From NCBI GenBank assembly GCA_949152475.1, contig OX424568.1, positions 11,383,667 through 11,447,666 on the forward strand: 64,000 nt of DNA, written 5' to 3'. Made by a program: the position numbers and the translations under genes. Shown piece after piece: positions 58,694 through 64,000 of the stretch (positions are counted from its first letter, which is position 1; each line of letters opens with the position of its first letter). The notes beneath the pieces were generated by a model that was given only the letters and a program-made list of their open reading frames with translations, was not told where the DNA came from and did not search any database. The DNA comes from Terebella lapidaria (Eukaryota > Annelida > Polychaeta > Terebellida > Terebellidae).

Positions 58694-60900
58694 ATCGTAA
58701 TTTAAGATATGTGCGCACCCTCTGGAAACCAGGCATATCCTAATATTACCATGTTTCGCTATTCATTGTAGAAATGTAGAAATGAACACCTCAGCGGCTT
58801 CTTGTCATTAATAATCATAATATTATTAATAATAAATACAATCCACAAGGTCTTCAACTTTTGTGACGCAGACCCGACGCATGAATATATGATGAGATAC
58901 ACTAGATCCTATTATCTTCATTCTCAACTCCCAAGCGACCATAAAGCTGGTTCCGTGATATTTATCAGTTAAAATACATCCCTGGTGGACAGTGTGATTG
59001 TAAGTACAGTATATAGCCTAGCTAAATATTATTTAGGTCTTGGTTGTACCATTAATTTGCATGTATATTCCTTAGCTAGGGTATCGGTATAATTGCCTTG
59101 ATATTGAATAACGAAATGCTGATGGGTTGAAATATAAATTGTGCCACTAGGTGCACACGTCACGTGAGCAACCTGAATCTATTCACCACAGGCCCAAATT
59201 GTTTTTCCTGAAATAGACACGTTCTATTGGCCGTTTGATCTACGGTCATCTATTTTAAACGCTCTGCAATTAATTACTTCATTGATTTTCGTTAGATATT
59301 GCGAAGCTGAAGCTCTGGATTTCGAAATTTCTGATCCGTTTATATATTGTTAGTATAGGTCGGGTAATATATGTATCCCATGTACTGCAAATAGTATCGG
59401 CGCGTCAAGTTCAAGATTGTAACAACACTGGATGATGAACAGTACTCAAATATATATGGAATGCATGCAACGCGCGCAAATCACTTAGAAGTTGATAGTA
59501 TCAGAGCCTGGCTCGCACACAGCTATTATATTGATGTAAATTACACCGAGGCGCCAATCATATTTATTGCTTGCCCACGAATTAACCCGTCACCCACAGG
59601 TGTTGGCAACCAGATGTTTCATGTGGCCTGAACTGGGACAGATTTATCCAGCGAATCAATCTGTTACAAGCATGTCAGACAATTTTCACCACACAGTGAA
59701 CCATACTCAACTCTTTACATTGGTAAGCTCATAAGACATATAGCTACATTCCACTACATGTCTTTTACGTTTACATCACGTAATCCTTATTCAGGTAAAC
59801 CGTACTGAATACACACGTATGAGAAGGAAACATGCAACTATAGACGACAAAGCTAACGTTTGATTCCATTATCTGTCAAAGGCTAAACTCATCAAAGACC
59901 CAGAAGAGACTTGATGATGGTGAAATGTGGATATATTTTGTGTAAGTAACAAGTCACTTCAGTTTCTCACATTAATCAATATGGAAGTACTGACAATTTG
60001 TGTATTTTCTGACATCGGGGCCCAAATTCGCATATTATTAGGCCTCAACTCATATATTGGTGTTAAGGTCAGTGCTGGAAGAAGCTAAATATTGCTGTAC
60101 TTCTGCTTCGTCTGGCATTCCCAAAGTGCGATATAAAGCGCTTTCTTGTTTAAATTCAGCACGATCCAAGCGTTAATGGTCAGGGGACCATCTATGCTCT
60201 CAGAGAAGCACTTTGATAGCAGTGATGGGCAACACACGCCAACGATAAAATTTTATCAGCTCTGATACAGGACTACATATCATGTTGAAAAAGTATATAT
60301 TCGTCTTTCTGGACATGATTGTTAGGAGTTTCCGCATTTTGATACACTGATATTGGCCACTTTCGAAAGGTTGCGGAGTAGCATTATAAGTTTAATTACC
60401 CAAGAAATAATTTACATGAAGACAATGATTGCTTCATTAAAATAAAAATTCTCTTGATCTGTTTATCCGGTCAAATATACATTACATTATTGTGTTTGAC
60501 ATGTGGGATCCATTACCGAAATTTACCAAACTGTCTCATGGATTAGACTTCACATATGGTGTCACCGTGAGATCCTGTATGGTAGCATGAGTGTAACTTC
60601 GTAAAATACGAATAAAGTGTTTCTTTATTGAATATTTCTTTCTGCATCATGGAATGGTGATGACTGCTGGTTTTGGTCTGTGGGATTTCCAGTATTTTCT
60701 TCTGATATATTTCGCTTATCAACGTGATATGATCTTCTCAAGGTGTTAATTGTCATCAGAAGATTCTTGCTGTTTTAATATCCACAGGTTGATACATTTA
60801 TATCCAATGCGTATCAGGTCACGATTTGAAAAGAAAGACTTGTAAATGCAATTGACGATATCCTTGTTCCCTTTATTGAATACATAATAATAATACAGAA
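58694..60900. other. Non-coding spacer before the inverted unit
   Basis: About 2.2 kb of AT-rich sequence. Apart from the 60,150-60,280 trace of an array module (CTCTCAGAGAAGC, ACGATAAAATTTTATCAGC) nothing is recognisable on either strand. Confidence 0.35.
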
Positions 60901-62361
60901 CACGGCACGATTTGGCCATTTTATCGATCGCCATCGATCATAAAACTGTCAGCTCATAGCCGCCATGGCCAGGTGTTCACATTGTCAACAGTGCAGCCAC
61001 GGGCTGTGACATCTGACTCATCCAATGCAATTAGAGGGGATTAATTCCCACATGTCAACAAACCGGCCGCATGAGGGAAATATTTTTCCAATGCTGTCAG
61101 ATCACATGCGAAACAGGGCAAATAGCACACAGAAATATCGGGATGACGTTATATGCCCAAGTGAAAGGAATTGAAAACTATTTTGAACTAAGTATTTTAT
61201 ATAATATAGAGACACCCTAAGCAGGAATAGCAGCATCAAACACATAATTTAAAGTTTGGCTCCAGAAATAAAAATGAGAGTACCTTTAACTCCCCACGGA
61301 TAAAGGTTGAATTTGGAGCGAAGTGAACAATTGGATATGGGCATGTGACTATTAAGGTCTGGGTTGGATTGCAAACGAGAACATCTTTAAGTGAGGTTCA
61401 CGACAGTGGATGATTATTTCACTGGATATCTCGAAATCGTGAGGGCAGAAATATTCGTGTATTAGGTCTACTGCTGTTTGTGAGTGACGGACAGGCGTTG
61501 TGTTAGTCAATACCTAGGATCATCCCGGCTAAAACTACTTGAACCATGAATATCTCGCTCCTATCAAACAATGATCAAAGAACGTTGCTTCAAAGTCGAA
61601 GTGAATGTCTTCATGAAAACAGGGTGAAAAAGGCTCTGACCCCCATGATCTGGACGTGATTACAGCGGCGAAAACAGCGCCGTGGCGCGAGTGGTCTCTT
61701 GGCAACACCTCAGACCGCTCTGTCCGGGAAATAACCCGCTCCACAAAATCGCGTTTGGTCCCACTAGGCCGCGAGTCTTCACCACACTCGCGGCAACCAC
61801 CACGGCTGACAACATCACTGAGAGCAAGCACCCGGCCTTTGGTGTGCTCGTTTTTTTACATTACACAGGATCAGCGCAAGTAACCAAGTACGGAATAGTG
61901 ACTCTTCCATTTGACTCCATTCAGCACCAGTTCACCACAGAAAGAGATGTTCAGAGTTATTTATAGCATGGAGTAAAAGAAAAACATCGTGGTGCAAGAA
62001 AAAGGATTACCGATTATTCTTTGATGGACATACTAGGTAGCTCAATTTGATAAGTTTTCTGCAGAGGAAAGTGTTGGTTCAGTGTTGGATCAGAGGTTTA
62101 TCATGTCAATAAAGACCATCAGTTGGATTATCACAACGTCAGATGTTTTCAGGAAAAATTAATTTATCACACGGCAGTTCAAGCAATGTTTAATTAAACA
62201 GGATTCATTCAGCAGACACGCAACTGGAAGTTTTCGGTATTTTAAGAAATACTAGCACAATAATACAACTCCTTAGGATATAGCTACATGGAACCTCATC
62301 ATTCAACTCACGCAATCCTTCGATTTTAATTCTAGCTGACCACCGAAAACGTGTCCACAAA

Positions 62362-62547
62362 ATGGATAACATCCTCGCTGTTTTGCTGCTATTTTTGCCT
62401 TCCATCACGCTACAACAAACACCGTCCTCGAGTGACAGCACTCCGTCCACGGTAGATTGCATGACAGCGCCCCTAGCGAGTGAATATCTGGAGTGGCAGG
62501 GTCACGTGACCGGATCTTCTATCAACGTTGAGTGGGGATACGGAAAC
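62362..62547 (+). CDS. Array gene, exon 1 (signal peptide) - best-preserved copy
   Basis: 62 codons: start MDNILAVLLLFLPSITLQ is a clear signal peptide. The mature part has a single Cys, in STVDCMTAPLASEYLEW, and ends VEWGYGN directly at a GTGAGT donor. This exact exon length (186 bp) and donor recur at 4,891-5,076 and 9,613-9,798 on the minus strand. The product should be secreted or type-I membrane. I do not recognise the family. The next in-phase exon candidate is at 63,351. This copy lies in a unit inverted relative to the rest of the array. Confidence 0.7.
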
Positions 62548-63350
62548 GTGAGTGATACAAGTCATGTGCATGCATTCGGGGTATTGATATGTTACTCATT
62601 CTTAAACAAAACACAAGAAACGCCGCCCAATAGGAACAACTTATGTATCATTAGAGTATTGGCGAATATAATAATTGAATATTGATTGAGAAAATACTGA
62701 ACTGATTTGAATATTCGTAATATCATGACGCCAAACAAATGTCCCAGAGTTTTAAACACCAAGCGCAGGACATTGGAGGATAACTCCTGGGTGTTTGTGT
62801 TGTGGTCACGTGACTGGAAATAATCAGCTCTTACAGACCCGTTGTTATTTGCCCGTGTTACTATTGTGGTTTCTTTGACTAATGAATGTCAGCTAATTTG
62901 GTTGATGTTGTGGAACTTATAAAACAAACTACCAGATCAAATGTCATTTAATACAATAATACAATACAATACAACATATTTATTTCAGAAAACTTTCAAT
63001 ACATTTGTTATTACAAGAATATTATATACGGTGAAATGAAATTGCTTAGAAAAGAAACGTGATATGACAAAAAGACGTTAGGAATGTTTAATAAAAAAAA
63101 AATTACATTGAGATATAACCGTCTGTGGAATGTCATAAAGTAAAAACGAAGTAATAGGTATACACGAATGTTTAAATCTGTATATAAAATAAGTAAATAA
63201 ATAATAAAAAAAACCAGGTACCTTTCTTCAGCATTAACGATGAATGCGTGGTAGTCATCACGATGAACAGGCCTACATCATGGGGCTATCTCATCCATGA
63301 CTCGCTAGTTTCCGTAGAAAAACGGAAAATCTTTTCTTTCATTCAAATAG

Positions 63351-63539
63351 GTCAAGCAAGAGCAGTTTATTTGCCTAATGCCAGACAAATACTCCGATGC
63401 TGACACAATTCTGGACATGTTGGAAATACTAGGGACTTTGCTGATATTCAGATCTGCTGTTTGTTCTGTGTTGCTCTGCTTGGGGACACTTATGCCCACA
63501 CTGAGTGTCAGATCCTCCCGCACCATCTGGACCACTGGG
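63351..63539 (+). CDS. Array gene, exon 2 (hydrophobic segment)
   Basis: 63 codons, phase 0 at both ends, so it joins exon 1 (62,547) in frame. The acceptor is TTTCATTCAAATAG before GTCAAG; the donor is GTGATT after ACTGGG. The encoded peptide starts VKQEQF, then has a long hydrophobic run, MLEILGTLLIF through VLLCLGTLM, with one Arg in it. It is probably a membrane span or a degenerate one. The paralogous exons on the minus strand (8,751-8,938; 4,027-4,205) keep the acceptor AG-GTCAAG and a better donor, CTGAG-GTGAGC, but have lost the frame. Function unknown. Confidence 0.5.
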
Positions 63540-63915
63540 GTGATTGTCTGTCAGAGAGGGATCTGTGGATGAATTGTATATACAGTAGACGAGATATATA
63601 GCATGATTTTGCATGTTGGGTCATGCAATGAGTTACTAAAAAAACACAAAATAATGAATATTGCTGCAGAAGTGAAGGTTTCGCATACACGTGCTCATAT
63701 AACCACAATTATGTACAAATAGTCCGCTCTTGAAATTTTGATAGAATAAAACATCATAAGTTGTCGTAATAGAGTCATCCCTTCTGTCAGTTCAGTGGTT
63801 ATCTCTTCCTTTGAAATAATAAATTATGAGTATTTATTGCTTCACCAAAATTTTGAGTCATTATTTTATCTAGCCCTGTCGGCTTTCGACAAAACCGTCA
63901 GCTTGTAGCCGCCAG

Positions 63916-64000
63916 GTGTTCACATGGCCAATGAGCGGCCACAGTCTGTAACACCTGACTCTTATGCGTTAGTAGGAACTAATTTCATTGTGTCGATATA
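63916..64000 (+). pseudogene. Array gene, exon 3 candidate (runs off window)
   Basis: A CCGCCAG acceptor is followed by GTGTTCACA. In a frame shifted by one base from the acceptor phase it reads NERPQSVTPDSYALVGTNF, comparable to TERPQ and AYAIVGTNF in the paralogues at 3.7 and 8.4 kb. One base appears missing near the exon start relative to the 6.4-kb copy, so this copy is probably non-functional unless the exon start differs. Confidence 0.35.

Larger units (their letters stand above)
60900..64000. repeat. Inverted array unit
   Basis: Reverse complement of the 3.6-6.6-kb type unit. 60,910-61,100 matches the exon-3-like module, 61,530-61,860 the AGCACACCAAAGGCC module, 62,160-62,360 the leader, 62,362-62,547 exon 1 and 63,351-64,000 exons 2 and 3. 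A poor trace of an array module also lies at about 60,150-60,280. Confidence 0.7.

Noticed and set aside
1-64000. tRNA, rRNA or other structural RNA genes
   Set aside because: Looked for on both strands by eye (tRNA B-box-like GGTTCGA context, conserved rRNA stretches); none was convincing.

Overview
The window looks like repeat-rich, AT-rich nuclear DNA of a metazoan, most likely a marine invertebrate. The evidence is: no bacterial-style gene packing, reading frames broken by GT-AG introns, many short-TIR DNA elements (MITEs), (AC)n and poly-G/C tracts, a nested hAT-like insertion, a fossil LTR element, and a Penelope-like retroelement (PLE) with RT and GIY-YIG domains. I cannot name the species.

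Regions 1-39,050 and 60,900-64,000 are a decayed tandem array of one multi-exon gene family. The clearest exon encodes a signal peptide plus about 42 residues and ends at a GT donor. It is followed at some copies by an exon with a hydrophobic, probably membrane-spanning segment and by a third phase-0 exon. Copies at 4.9, 9.7, 26.7 and 34.4 kb lie on the minus strand; the best-preserved copy (62.4-63.5 kb) lies on the plus strand in an inverted unit. I do not recognise the family. Approximate units are 2.19-6.95, 6.96-11.35, 11.35-22.87, 22.87-32.77 and 32.77-39.05 kb. They differ mainly by insertions: a 6.5-kb hAT-like composite (13,239-19,736), an LTR fossil (23,295-25,633), two MITEs (29,394-30,287 and 31,921-32,763) and a PLE tail (about 35,103-35,400). 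Neighbouring units supply the empty sites. Fragments of an RT-type retroelement 3' end recur at 19.7, 27.6 and 40.2-41.7 kb.

Region 40.5-44.5 kb holds two satellite-bearing elements. One is a head-to-tail pair of 406-bp palindromic elements built from a 21-bp unit. The other is a 2.24-kb element made of about 12 copies of a ~134-bp unit rich in nuclear-receptor half-sites.

Region 45.4-55.5 kb is the most interesting part: a nearly whole PLE flanked by ~2.8-3.0-kb direct repeats, in the tandem pseudo-LTR layout typical of the group. Its first ORF (48,154-49,872) carries a NADAR domain (ADP-ribose processing) with the recognisable key residues, plus a C-terminal SGNH-hydrolase-like domain whose serine block is altered. 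Its second ORF (50,225-52,144) carries a PLE reverse transcriptase and a zinc-finger-linked GIY-YIG endonuclease. The flanking repeats are mosaic: nearly identical over 1.4 kb and clearly diverged elsewhere.

Region 55.5-60.9 kb is mostly non-coding, with a ~1-kb tandem duplication and a 645-bp MITE.
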